38,392 bases of DNA from Deltaproteobacteria bacterium. Lineage in GTDB: Bacteria > Myxococcota_A > Polyangia > DRWM01 > JAAZOP01. The translations under genes and the position numbers were made by a program. The notes beneath the pieces are model-generated. The model saw only the letters and a program-made list of their open reading frames with translations, had not been told where the DNA came from and ran no database searches. The stretch lies in the NCBI GenBank assembly GCA_016930215.1, contig JAFGHH010000002.1, positions 1 through 38,392 of the forward strand, written 5' to 3'. Below are positions 27,260 to 34,845 of the stretch, piece by piece. Each line of letters opens with the position of its first letter. Position 1 is the stretch's first letter.

Positions 27260-27280
27260 CGCGGGACCACCGGTCCCGCG
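27260..27280. terminator. hairpin between convergent genes, likely bidirectional terminator
   Basis: CGCGGGACC (27260-27268), a 3-base loop ACC and GGTCCCGCG (27272-27280) make a perfect 9-bp stem. It lies in the 62-base gap between the NtrC-type gene (plus) and the receiver gene (minus). There is no T-run, but the position and perfect stem make a shared terminator likely. Confidence 0.5.
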
Positions 27281-27310
27281 ACCCGCCGTGCCGCAAACCG
27301 TTCGGGATAC

Positions 27311-27715
27311 CTACGCCGCGTGCTCGTCCCAGGTCGCCTTGGTCCGCAGGTACTGCGTCAACTCCTCGACCTGGTACGGCTTGGCCACGAATCCCACCGC
27401 CCCCGTCTGCGAGTTGCGCAGCTGACGCTCCGACAGGTGGTAGGCCGACATCAACACCACCCGCACGCCCGGATGCGCGACCTTCATCTGCCGGGCCAGG
27501 TCCAGACCGCTCGTGCCCGGCATCATCACGTCGACCAGTGCCAGGTCGTACGACCCTTCGCCCAGCAGCCGCAACGCCGATTCCGCATCCGGCACGCCGA
27601 TCGCGTGGAACCCCTCGAGCCGCAACGTCGCCGTCAGGAGCCGCAGGTGGTTCGGTTCGTCGTCCACGACGAGGATGCGGATCGCCCGGGTGGGCGGGTC
27701 GGCGGGTCCTCGCAC
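27311..27715 (-). CDS. Stand-alone receiver-domain protein (CheY-like)
   Basis: 134 residues, almost entirely one receiver domain: RILVVDDEPNHLRLL with the acidic pair, phospho-acceptor Asp62 in LVDVMMPG, MSAYH in the Thr/Ser region, and Lys112 in VAKPYQ. There is no output domain, so it works through a protein partner or as a phosphate sink. A longer frame opens at GTG 27775, but GTG 27715 is preferred because it follows AGGGAGAT, and because the sigma-54-like promoter at 27778-27793 would start transcription downstream of 27775. It lies downstream of the minus-strand kinase and NtrC-type operon and faces the other NtrC-type gene. The partner kinase is not known. Confidence 0.85.
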   Translation of the reverse strand: MRGPADPPTRAIRILVVDDEPNHLRLLTATLRLEGFHAIGVPDAESALRLLGEGSYDLALVDVMMPGTSGLDLARQMKVAHPGVRVVLMSAYHLSERQLRNSQTGAVGFVAKPYQVEELTQYLRTKATWDEHAA

Positions 27716-27777
27716 TGCGATCTCCCTGGGCGCCGCGTCCGTCCCCCGTGGGACCCGACACTCCGGCGTTGCCACGA

Positions 27778-27793
27778 AGCGAAATCGCTGCCA
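27778..27793 (-). promoter_or_regulatory. possible sigma-54 (-24/-12) promoter of the receiver gene
   Basis: The minus strand reads TGGCAGCGATTTCGCT, giving GG and GC elements at the exact GG-N10-GC spacing and matching TGGCA and most of the TTGC[A/T] half. Transcription would begin near 27766, about 50 bases before GTG 27715. One mismatch in each half keeps this tentative. Confidence 0.4.
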
Positions 27794-27804
27794 CCGGGAT
27801 GGCT

Positions 27805-27826
27805 ATGTGATTGCAAATGGTTACAT
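27805..27826. promoter_or_regulatory. imperfect dyad in an A/T-rich island, possible activator site
   Basis: ATGTGA (27805-27810) and TTACAT (27821-27826) are near-inverted copies ten bases apart, in the most A/T-rich spot nearby. It lies just upstream of the possible -24 element of the receiver gene, where an enhancer-binding protein or CRP/FNR-type regulator might bind. Confidence 0.3.
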
Positions 27827-27870
27827 CACCACGCGGCGACGGATGCCGCAGGAGTGCAGGCCCGGCCGTT

Positions 27871-29253
27871 TCAGCGCTGCAACGGTTCGCGGTCGGGCGG
27901 GGCGAAGCGCGTGATGCCGTGGCGGCGCATCTTGCGCCACAGGGTGGTGGTCGAGAGCCCGAGCGCCTTGGCGGCGTCGGAGAGGGTCCGCGTGTCGGCG
28001 ATCGTCGAGAGGATCGCCTGCCGTTCGGCCGAGGCGACGACGTCGGCCAGGGTCTGGCCGCCGGCCGCCGGCGCCCCCTCGGGCTTGACCTCGATGTCGT
28101 CGAGCCGCACGACGCCGCTCGAGGCCAGCGCGACACCCTGCTCGATCAGGTTCTCGAGCTCGCGCACGTTGCCCTGGTAGTCGTAGGACAGCAGGAACTG
28201 CATCACGCCCGCGCCGAGGCGGACCGGCTTCTGCATCCGCGCCTGGGCCCGCGCCATGAAGTGCTCGACGAGCAGCGGGATGTCCTCGGGCCGCTCGCGC
28301 AACGGCGGCAGGTGGAAGCGGGCGACGTTGAGCCGGTAGAACAGGTCCTGGCGGAAGCGCTTCTCGGAGATGGCGAGCTGCAGGTCCTGGTTCGTGGCGG
28401 CGATCACCCGCACGTCGACCTTGACCGAGCGGTTGTCGCCGACACGGCGGATCTCGCCCTCCTGGATCGTGCGCAGCAGCTTGGCCTGGAAGGCGAGGGT
28501 GGTCTCGGCGATCTCGTCGAAGAAGAACGTGCCGCCGTCCGCCTCTTCGATCAGGCCCTTGCGGGTGGCGACCGCGCCGGTGAACGCGCCGCGCATGTGC
28601 CCGAACAGCTCGCTCTCGAGCAATTGCTCGTGGATCGCCGCGCAGTTCACCGGCACGAACGGCCGGTCGGAACGGCGCGAGTTGGCGTGGACCGCCTTGG
28701 CCACCAGCTCCTTCCCCGTGCCGCTCGGACCCGTGATCAGCACCGTCGCGTCGGTGGGCGCGATCCGGATGATCCGCGAAAGAACGTCGCGGATCGCCTG
28801 CGACCGCCCGATGATGTTCTCGAACTTGTACCGCTCGCGGAACTCCTGCGACAGCAGCGTCACCTCGTTGGCCAGCCGCTTGCGCTCGAAGGCCTTGTCG
28901 ACCTTGACCAGCAGCTCCTCCTCGGTGAACGGCTTCTGCAGGTAGTCGTACGCGCCCAGGCGCATCGCCGCCACGGCGCTCTCGACCGTGCCGTAGGCCG
29001 TCATCACGATCACCTCGGTGGTCGGCGACGCCTCCCGCACCTTGCGCAGCACCTCCATGCCGTCGACTCGTCCCATCCGCAGGTCGGTCAGCACCAGGTC
29101 GTAGCTCTCCTGCCCCACCTTCCCGACGGCCGTCTCGCCGTCCGGAGCCTCGTCGGTCTCGTAGCCCGCGCCGCGCAGGAGGATCCCGAGCGTGGCGCGC
29201 ATGTTGCGCTGGTCGTCGACGATCAGGATCCGGATCTTCCCGCTCCGCGCCAT
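27871..29253 (-). CDS. NtrC-type sigma-54 response regulator (second)
   Basis: 460 residues. The receiver has Asp57 in VLTDLRMG and Lys107 in LQKPF. The AAA+ core shows Walker A GPSGTGKE (175-182, Pro in place of the common Glu), ESELFGHMRGAFTGA (213-227) with an intact GAFTGA loop, and FFFDEIAE as Walker B. The Fis-type helix-turn-helix is in LSDAAKALGLSTTTLWRKM near the end. It is an activator of sigma-54 promoters. ATG 29253 lies four bases after the stop of the histidine kinase gene, so the kinase is very probably its cognate partner. The nearest downstream minus-strand gene is the stand-alone receiver with its sigma-54-like promoter, a plausible target by position. Confidence 0.93.
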   Translation of the reverse strand: MARSGKIRILIVDDQRNMRATLGILLRGAGYETDEAPDGETAVGKVGQESYDLVLTDLRMGRVDGMEVLRKVREASPTTEVIVMTAYGTVESAVAAMRLGAYDYLQKPFTEEELLVKVDKAFERKRLANEVTLLSQEFRERYKFENIIGRSQAIRDVLSRIIRIAPTDATVLITGPSGTGKELVAKAVHANSRRSDRPFVPVNCAAIHEQLLESELFGHMRGAFTGAVATRKGLIEEADGGTFFFDEIAETTLAFQAKLLRTIQEGEIRRVGDNRSVKVDVRVIAATNQDLQLAISEKRFRQDLFYRLNVARFHLPPLRERPEDIPLLVEHFMARAQARMQKPVRLGAGVMQFLLSYDYQGNVRELENLIEQGVALASSGVVRLDDIEVKPEGAPAAGGQTLADVVASAERQAILSTIADTRTLSDAAKALGLSTTTLWRKMRRHGITRFAPPDREPLQR

Positions 29254-29257
29254 CCGC

Positions 29258-30040
29258 CTAGCTCCCGTCCTCGCCGACCGGGACCTCCAGCCGGAAACAG
29301 GCCCCCACGCCGCCGGGCGCCGGCTCCGCGGTCAGTTCCCCCCCGTGCCGCCGCGCGATCTGCCGGCACAACGCCAGCCCGAGCCCGACGCCCGACGCCT
29401 TGGTCGAGAAGAACGGATCGAAGATCCGCTCGACGTCGTCCGTCGGCAGCCCGGGACCCTCGTCGAACACGTCGAGCCGCAGCCGGTCACCCGCCCGCGT
29501 CGCCACCACCCGCACGCCGCCCCGCCCGTTGCTCGCCTCGATGCCGTTCCGCAACAACCCCACCAACGCCTCGAACATCCGGTCCGGGTCGAGCGACGCC
29601 GTGGCCGCGCCGCGCTGCACCGTCACCTCCACCCGCGCCCGATCCCCCGCCGGACAGCGCCGCCGCGCCTCTTGCACCGCCCGCTCCACCAGATCCTGGA
29701 CCCGCACCTGGGTCCGGATCGGCGGCGCCGTCATCGCGAACGACACCAGGTCGTGCGTCAGCCGATCCAGCCGCCGGAGCTCCTCCTCGAGGATCCCCAG
29801 CAGCATCTCCGCGTCGGGCTGCTCGGCCGGGACCGCCCGGCGCAGCCCCGTCGCCACGTTGTACATCACCGACAGCGCGTTGCGCACCTCGTGCGCCACC
29901 ATCCGCGCCATCGGCCCGACCCCCTCGTCGCCCGGGGTCGCCTCCTGCCGCGCCGCCCCCGGCCCGCCCCGCCGGCTCGGTCCCTTCGCCTTGTTCCTGC
30001 CCGCGCCCGCTCCCCGTCGCTTCCCCCGCTCGACCATCAT
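29258..30040 (-). CDS. Soluble histidine kinase without sensor domain
   Basis: 260 residues. A basic Gly/Arg/Lys-rich N-terminus of about 40 residues is followed by the phospho-acceptor segment MVAHEVRNALSVMYN (His50) and a dimerisation helix pair. The catalytic domain has the N-box LLRNGIEA (Asn165), G1 FDEGPGLP (192-199), an F-box FDPFFSTK and G2 GVGLGLALC. There are no transmembrane segments or PAS/GAF sensor domain, so the signal must come through another protein. ATG 30040 follows GGAGGAG and overlaps the stop of the exported-protein gene as ATGA; four bases separate its end from the NtrC-type gene. It is therefore translated between a possible periplasmic partner and its likely response regulator. 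Confidence 0.92.
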   Translation of the reverse strand: MMVERGKRRGAGAGRNKAKGPSRRGGPGAARQEATPGDEGVGPMARMVAHEVRNALSVMYNVATGLRRAVPAEQPDAEMLLGILEEELRRLDRLTHDLVSFAMTAPPIRTQVRVQDLVERAVQEARRRCPAGDRARVEVTVQRGAATASLDPDRMFEALVGLLRNGIEASNGRGGVRVVATRAGDRLRLDVFDEGPGLPTDDVERIFDPFFSTKASGVGLGLALCRQIARRHGGELTAEPAPGGVGACFRLEVPVGEDGS

Positions 30041-31146
30041 CGGTCTCCTCCCTGCCGGACCCGCACCGGGGCCGGCCGGCCGCGAACCTCCCGGTCCAGG
30101 ACGGGCTCCGGCGCCCGATCGGCCAGGTACGGATCGTAGATCGGCGCGACCCAGTACACCCCCGGCTCGACCAGCGCCTCCGCCGGACAGTAGCGCGTCA
30201 GCTCCAGCCGCCGCTCGTACTTTCCCCCGCGGCGCAACCGCACCAAGAGGTCCGCCAGCGGCGTGATGCGCCACGGGTCCATCGCGCAGGTCCACGTCCC
30301 GGTCGGGCCCGTCACCTCGAACCGGAACTGCGTCGGATGGTCGACCAGCTTGAGCGACTCGTCCGTCCGGTTCCGTACCGCCACGCTCAGCCACACCTCG
30401 TCGCCGTCCGCCACGTCCGCCTTGCGCGCCTCCACCCGCAGCGGCTCGTCGTCGCCGCCCCCCGCGTCCTCCGGCTCCGCGGCGTCCGTCGGACCCAGCC
30501 GCACGGTCGTCTGCGCCTCGAGCCGTCCCGCACGCCCCACCGCCTCACCCAGTTCCGGGTCGACCAGCACCAGGCGGTACGTCACCCCCAGCTCCGCCGG
30601 GTTCTCACCCGCGGCTCGGCGTACGCGGTCCAGCCGGTCCCAGCAGTGGTACAGGAGGTCGAGCCGCACCTCGGCGTCGGCCCCTTCCTCGAGCGTCACG
30701 GTCTCGGCCCCGTGCAGGCCCGGGGGCGACATGTCCTGCGGGCTGGCGCAACGCACCCGCGTCCGCCCGGCACGCAGCTCGAGGTCGGCAAGCCGCGGGT
30801 CGAGCGCCACGGTGACCGGCTCGGTGCCGCCGTTGTGCAGCACCGCCCGTACCGCGGCTCCCCGGCCGGGACCCTCGTCGTCGTCGCCGGACTCCAGCCG
30901 GAGCGTCAGCCCCGCCGGGGTCTCCAGATCGCCCCACGTGCGGCCGCCCGAGCGGCTCCCGCCGCCGTCTTCCCCGGCCTCCCCGCCGCCGCCGCGGCCC
31001 GCTCCGCCCCGCCGTTCGACGTCGCCCCCCGCGAGCACCGGTCCGGCGGCCAGGCCGACCGCGAGCCACGCCAGCAGGACGGCGGGGAAGCACCGCCGTC
31101 CACCCGGATCCGGTCCCGCGCCGGAAACTGTCCGTCGAGGCTCCAT
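30037..31146 (-). CDS. Exported protein of unknown function, first gene of the kinase operon
   Basis: 369 residues; I do not recognise the family. The N-terminus MEPRRTVSGAGPDPGGRRCF is followed by a hydrophobic signal segment AVLLAWLAVGLAAGPVLAGG, then an acidic/Gly/Arg low-complexity stretch. The rest looks beta-rich, with two similar segments of the type AVRAVLHNGGTEPVTVALDP and SVAVRNRTDESLKLVDHP, each like an immunoglobulin-type strand pattern. There are a few cysteines (for example YHCWDRL, TWTCAMDP, TRYCPAE), perhaps in disulfides. ATG 31146 follows CGGAGTG. The stop overlaps the kinase start as ATGA. Being periplasmic and coupled to a sensor-less kinase, it might provide or influence the signal, but no membrane link between the two is visible. 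Confidence 0.75.
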   Translation of the reverse strand: MEPRRTVSGAGPDPGGRRCFPAVLLAWLAVGLAAGPVLAGGDVERRGGAGRGGGGEAGEDGGGSRSGGRTWGDLETPAGLTLRLESGDDDEGPGRGAAVRAVLHNGGTEPVTVALDPRLADLELRAGRTRVRCASPQDMSPPGLHGAETVTLEEGADAEVRLDLLYHCWDRLDRVRRAAGENPAELGVTYRLVLVDPELGEAVGRAGRLEAQTTVRLGPTDAAEPEDAGGGDDEPLRVEARKADVADGDEVWLSVAVRNRTDESLKLVDHPTQFRFEVTGPTGTWTCAMDPWRITPLADLLVRLRRGGKYERRLELTRYCPAEALVEPGVYWVAPIYDPYLADRAPEPVLDREVRGRPAPVRVRQGGDR

Positions 31147-31184
31147 CCGACACTCCGATCGACCGCAAGCTAGCCGGTGCAACG

Positions 31185-31199
31185 CGGCTTGGCAAGCCG
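31185..31199. terminator. small hairpin downstream of the CPBP protease gene
   Basis: CGGCTT (31185-31190), loop GGC and AAGCCG (31194-31199) form a perfect 6-bp stem in the 58-base gap between two minus-strand genes. No T-run follows, so only a weak terminator candidate. Confidence 0.3.
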
Positions 31200-31204
31200 T
31201 GCCG

Positions 31205-32074
31205 CTACCACGCCTGGGGCAGGTCGTTGCGCTGCAGCAGGGAGGCGAGGTCCATCGTGACCGCCACGGAGACGTGCACGAGGAACCCGCACCAGATCGA
31301 GCGGGTCCGCAGGGCCAGGGTGCCGAGCACGATCCCCGCCACGATCGCCGCGTTCGCCTCGAGAAACGGCTTGCCATAGTGGATCATGCAGTACGGCACC
31401 ACCGCCGCGAAGATCGCGTAGGCCCCGAGCTGCCGGCGGAGCGACTGCAGCAGGAAGCCGCGGAAGAAGAACTCGAGCGCCAGGAACTGCCCCGCGTACA
31501 GCAGCTCCCAGGTCAGCAGCGTCCGCCAGTCCCAGATCGTCCGCGGCGTGTGCTTGAGGAACGGGTAGTAGTGCTTGAACTCCGGGTGGAACGAGACCAG
31601 CACGATCAGCGGCAGCACGAGCAGATACAGCACCACGTAGATCCACAGGTGCTCGGAGAACCCCTTGACCCGCAGGCCGTAGTCCGCCAACCGCTCGCCC
31701 GGCAGCAGCACCACCAGCAGCGCCGGCAGGATCCCGTAGCCGGTGATGCGCGCCCCGGCCCAGAACGCCAGCCGGTACAGCTCCACCCGCTGGGGGTCGC
31801 TCGCCGCCTCCGGAAACAGCTTCTGGAACGTCTCCCGGCCGCCGAAGTACTCCATCAGCGTCAGGAACACCGCCGAGGCCACGAAGATGATCAGCGGGCG
31901 CAGCGTGAAGGCCGCACGCGCCGGCTCGCCGCGCCGCGCCTTCCTTCCCCCCCGAACCCGCGCCCCCCGCTCGACCGCCTCGGGCTCCGCCGCCGCGTCG
32001 GCCTGGATCGCCGCCCAGGTCTCCAGGAAGAACCGCCGCGGGTGCAACTCGCGGAAGCGCAGGAATCCCGACAT
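31205..32074 (-). CDS. CPBP-family intramembrane metalloprotease-like protein
   Basis: 289 residues with a long cytoplasmic N-terminus (about 57 residues, Arg-rich 36-55) and about six to seven hydrophobic segments. The CPBP/Abi motifs appear in order: LEFFFRG (Glu201, Arg205), CMIHYGKPF (His232) and GFLVHVSVAVTMD (His267). The first motif has a single Glu where many relatives have Glu-Glu. CPBP proteins are related to Rce1 proteases and can cleave peptides in the membrane or process bacteriocin-type peptides; no small peptide gene is seen nearby. ATG 32074 follows GGCGGGGCG. It is divergent from the Kazal lipoprotein gene, a secreted protease-inhibitor-like protein, which may be coincidence. 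Confidence 0.88.
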   Translation of the reverse strand: MSGFLRFRELHPRRFFLETWAAIQADAAAEPEAVERGARVRGGRKARRGEPARAAFTLRPLIIFVASAVFLTLMEYFGGRETFQKLFPEAASDPQRVELYRLAFWAGARITGYGILPALLVVLLPGERLADYGLRVKGFSEHLWIYVVLYLLVLPLIVLVSFHPEFKHYYPFLKHTPRTIWDWRTLLTWELLYAGQFLALEFFFRGFLLQSLRRQLGAYAIFAAVVPYCMIHYGKPFLEANAAIVAGIVLGTLALRTRSIWCGFLVHVSVAVTMDLASLLQRNDLPQAW

Positions 32075-32153
32075 CGCCCCGCCGCCCTAGCAGGAACGGT
32101 CCCGCCCGGTCAACCGTCGCCGGCGTCCGGTGCGCCCGTCCCGTGCCGCGCGT

Positions 32154-32182
32154 TTGGCCGCCCGCGATCCGCATGCTAGGCT
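32154..32182 (+). promoter_or_regulatory. possible promoter of the Kazal lipoprotein gene
   Basis: TTGGCC (32154-32159) and TAGGCT (32177-32182) are 17 bases apart, 28 bases before the ATG. The matches to sigma-70 consensus are partial. A TAGGCT also occurs upstream of gdhA (1645-1650). Confidence 0.3.
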
Positions 32183-32210
32183 TGCGGCACGGGGGAAGGA
32201 GTGATCGCCG

Positions 32211-33116
32211 ATGCCCCTCCGCTCCGCTCTCCTCCCGGCCATGCTGCTCGTTGCGGGCCTCTCGGCCTGCGGTAGCCTCGAAGCCGGCGACGACGACACG
32301 TTGCAGGACGTCGTCGCCGACGATGCCGCCGACGGCGCCGCCGACCTGTCCGCCGAAGCGGACGCCGGGGCCGACGCCGAGGCAGGCGCCGATGCCGATG
32401 CCGATGCCGAGACGCCGGCCGACGTCCCGGGCGATGCGGAACCGGCCTGCGGCCCCTTCCCCGGCGGCGGCTGCGCCGCAACCGAGGTCTGCGACATCCG
32501 CTCCTGCCTCGACGGCGCGTCCGGCGTCTGCGTCGCCCGCCCCGACGGCTGCTACGCGGTGGACGACCCCGTCTGCGGCTGCGACGGTGTGACCTACGGC
32601 AACGACTGCGAGCGCCTCCGCGCCGGGGCCGCGCTGGCCTACGCCGGCGCCTGCGGCTCGGGCAGCCTGTGCGGCGGCCTGGCCGGCTTCCGCTGCCCCG
32701 ACGGCGAGGCCTGCGACATCCACGGCTGCTGGCCCGACGCCTCGGGCACCTGCGTTCCCGCCCACGGCAGCTGCGATACCCGCTACGACCCCGTGTGCGG
32801 CTGCGACGGCACGACCTACGGCAACGACTGCGCCCGCCTCCTCGCCGGCGCCGCCCTCGACCACGCAGGCGCCTGCGAGACCGCCCCGACGTGCGTCCCC
32901 GAATGCCGTCCGGCGGCCGACGGCGGCTCCAACTGGGTCGACCCGTGCACCGGCGCCCTGCTGTGCGAGGCCGCCTGCATCGGTTGCACGGCCGAATGCC
33001 AGGCCGTGGGCAGCTACTCCGAGGGGTGGTACGCGGTCTGCTCCGGAAGCGCGGGCGGCGGCTGCCGCAGCACCGGGTCCTCGAACCTGATCGAATGGGC
33101 CGATTGCGCACCATGA
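32211..33116 (+). CDS. Lipoprotein with two Kazal-type domains
   Basis: 301 residues. The signal MPLRSALLPAMLLVAGLSAC ends in a lipobox with Cys20. An Asp/Ala-rich linker (about 25-78) separates the anchor from the folded part. Two homologous units follow, each with CDI..C.PDASG/DGASG..C and a Kazal core DPVCGCDGVTYGNDC...AGAC or DPVCGCDGTTYGNDC...AGAC. Kazal domains are serine-protease inhibitor folds. A third cysteine-rich region (CVPECRP ... EWADCAP) closes the protein. ATG 32211 follows GGAAGGAG. It is probably exposed at the cell surface; inhibition of host, prey or self proteases is possible, but the reactive-site residues cannot be assigned with confidence here. Confidence 0.85.
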   Translation: MPLRSALLPAMLLVAGLSACGSLEAGDDDTLQDVVADDAADGAADLSAEADAGADAEAGADADADAETPADVPGDAEPACGPFPGGGCAATEVCDIRSCLDGASGVCVARPDGCYAVDDPVCGCDGVTYGNDCERLRAGAALAYAGACGSGSLCGGLAGFRCPDGEACDIHGCWPDASGTCVPAHGSCDTRYDPVCGCDGTTYGNDCARLLAGAALDHAGACETAPTCVPECRPAADGGSNWVDPCTGALLCEAACIGCTAECQAVGSYSEGWYAVCSGSAGGGCRSTGSSNLIEWADCAP

Positions 33117-33170
33117 CGGTCGGGCACACGATCGCCCGGCCCGCCCCCGGACTTCGCCCCGGGAACGGCC

Positions 33171-33584
33171 ATGGTTGAATCCCGGACCCGCCTCGGACGC
33201 TTCCTCGCCGCCCTGCGCTCCAGGACGGGACGCCGCGTCCTGCTGCTCGGACTGGTCGTCGCCGTCGGCTTCGTCGTCTGGTGGTTCGTCGGCCGGCTGC
33301 CCGCCGAGGGCACCGTCGAGGTCCGCTGGACCGAGAGCCCCCCGTCCTCGGTCGCCGTGAGCTACATCAACGGCGACGGCGAAACCGTGCGCTACCGCCG
33401 CGAGGCGATCCGCCCCGGAACCGACCGGTTCCGCGACGTCTACGAGCTGTCGCCCGACCGGTACTGGCTGCGCATCGAGGTGCGACTGCCCGACGGCGTG
33501 CACACGGTGCGCCGTCGCGTGGAGCTGCCCTCGGCCGACCCGTACGTGCTCTACCTGGAGGAACAGTCCGAGCTGGGGCCGTGA
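33171..33584 (+). CDS. Small single-pass membrane protein of unknown function
   Basis: 137 residues; not a recognised family. A basic N-terminus (MVESRTRLGRFLAALRSRTG) precedes one transmembrane helix at about 23-40 (VLLLGLVVAVGFVVWWFV). The remaining 95 residues, probably periplasmic, look beta-rich (TVEVRWTESPPSSVAVSYIN, YWLRIEVRLPDGVHTVRRRV), like a small Ig-type or transthyretin-type domain. It follows the Kazal lipoprotein gene by 54 bases on the same strand and may share its transcript. Its end is 7 bases from the convergent RNase HII-like gene. No clear ribosome-binding site was seen upstream, although ATG 33171 gives a sensible N-in topology. Confidence 0.7.
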   Translation: MVESRTRLGRFLAALRSRTGRRVLLLGLVVAVGFVVWWFVGRLPAEGTVEVRWTESPPSSVAVSYINGDGETVRYRREAIRPGTDRFRDVYELSPDRYWLRIEVRLPDGVHTVRRRVELPSADPYVLYLEEQSELGP

Positions 33585-33591
33585 GCGTCCC

Positions 33592-34617
33592 CTAGCGCAG
33601 GCGACGCACGCATCCGATCGGCAGCGACAGCGCGCCCGCCGCGATCCGCTCCCGCAGCCGCGCCTCGAGCCGTTCCGAGGCCGCGTCGTGGTAGCCGCTC
33701 GGCACCGGTCCCTCCCAGCCCGCCGCCGCCGCCAGGTCGTCCATCCACAGCTCGCGCACGTACTTGCCGAGAACCGACGCCGTCGCCACCGCCGGCTCGG
33801 CGGCGTCCGCGTCCCGCACGAACGACACCCGGCCCACCCCGGCCACCTCGTACGTCGACCGCGCACGCGACTCGAGCTCCACCTCCCGCACCCGCCCCTC
33901 CCACGCCGCGAACCGCGGCCCGTAGCGGTCCGTCCCGCCCACCTTGCCGCAGACCGTCTCGCATCCCTCTCCGGCATCGGCCCGCAGCGCCTCGACCACC
34001 ACCTCGAACAGCCGCAGGTCCACCGCCAGCTTCGAGGTGCCGTCCGCCAGCGCGACGTTGAGCGTCCCCGGGCAGAGCACCGCCCACGCGACCCGTTCGA
34101 CGACCACCCCGAGTCGTTCCAGCCCGGCCGTCACGTCCCGCACCTCGTTCGTCCAGCGCGGCAGCGCCCGGACGGGCAGGGCGGGGCAGCGCGCCTCCCA
34201 GGGTGGACCGGAGGGCGCCGCCCGTGGAGGTAGACCGGAGGGCGCCGCCCGTGGAGGTAGCGGCGCGGCGCCGGCCCCGCCGGGGCCGAGCCCGCCGATT
34301 CGGCCCGCAGCCGAAAGCGGACACGCCTCCGGCGGCGCCCACGGCAAGGCCGCCGCTCGTCCCGCGAGCAGCCCGACGGGCGAGGCGGCGGTCCGGACCC
34401 CGAGCACGCCCAGCGCCAGGGCCTCGCCGCGGCCCCGTCGTCCGGGCGCGAAGACCCGCTTCGAGTCGTCCAGCCCGGTCGCCGCCCGCAGCTCGGCCAT
34501 CGACGGCGGCGCCCCCGCCAGCCGCAGGCGCACTCCGGTGACGACCAGCGGTCCCAACCTCGGTCCCAGGCCGTTCTCGTCCACGCCGATGATGCGTCGG
34601 GCCTCCACGGACCGCAT
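33592..34617 (-). CDS. Divergent RNase HII-like protein with a duplicated proline-rich linker
   Basis: 341 residues. The N-terminus IIGVDENGLGPRLGPLVVTG matches motif I of RNase HII (Asp-Glu, then GPxxGPLVV), and GLDDSKR (48-54) matches motif II. ATASVLGKYVRELWM near the C-terminus fits the ASxLAK(V/Y) helix of the family, and GGTDRYGP supplies an acidic residue. The DGN motif of standard RNase HII is not evident, so the substrate may differ from RNA in DNA:RNA hybrids. Residues about 100-150 are a Gly/Pro/Ala insertion that contains a perfect 27-base duplication. ATG 34617 is placed immediately before the family start. The gene is divergent from the PLFW-repeat protein gene. Confidence 0.72.
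   Translation of the reverse strand: MRSVEARRIIGVDENGLGPRLGPLVVTGVRLRLAGAPPSMAELRAATGLDDSKRVFAPGRRGRGEALALGVLGVRTAASPVGLLAGRAAALPWAPPEACPLSAAGRIGGLGPGGAGAAPLPPRAAPSGLPPRAAPSGPPWEARCPALPVRALPRWTNEVRDVTAGLERLGVVVERVAWAVLCPGTLNVALADGTSKLAVDLRLFEVVVEALRADAGEGCETVCGKVGGTDRYGPRFAAWEGRVREVELESRARSTYEVAGVGRVSFVRDADAAEPAVATASVLGKYVRELWMDDLAAAAGWEGPVPSGYHDAASERLEARLRERIAAGALSLPIGCVRRLR
34206..34259. repeat. perfect 27-bp tandem duplication inside the RNase HII-like gene
   Basis: Two identical 27-base copies (34206-34232 and 34233-34259), each starting GACCGGAGGGCG and ending GTGGAGGTA. In the minus-strand protein they encode a 9-residue unit, LPPRAAPSG, in frame, within a Gly/Pro-rich linker. Confidence 0.95.
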
Positions 34618-34776
34618 TCAACGCCCCCGGGGCCGCCGTCCGCAAGCTCCCCGCCGGGCGGGCGCCGCACCGCCCGGATGACCGCCGCGGGCGTGGTGGC
34701 CTGCCTTCCTCCCCCGGGCCCCGGCGGGCTGCCCGGTCCTCCCCGCTCGGCTCCCTCGGCTCTCGACTTCCGCCCG

Positions 34777-34806
34777 TTGACTCGTCGCCTCCGTTGACCC
34801 TATGGT
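34777..34806 (+). promoter_or_regulatory. possible sigma-70-like promoter of the PLFW-repeat gene
   Basis: TTGACT (34777-34782, five of six to consensus) and TATGGT (34801-34806, four of six) lie 18 bases apart, about 40 bases before the start codon. It is the best sigma-70-like match seen in the window. Confidence 0.45.
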
Positions 34807-34845
34807 CCCGCTTCGATTCGATGGGGGGAGGTAGGGGTTTCGCCC

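Noticed and set aside
27716-27775. Longer receiver protein starting at GTG 27775
   Set aside because: It lacks a ribosome-binding site, adds a non-family extension, and would start upstream of the likely transcription start; GTG 27715 has AGGGAG upstream.
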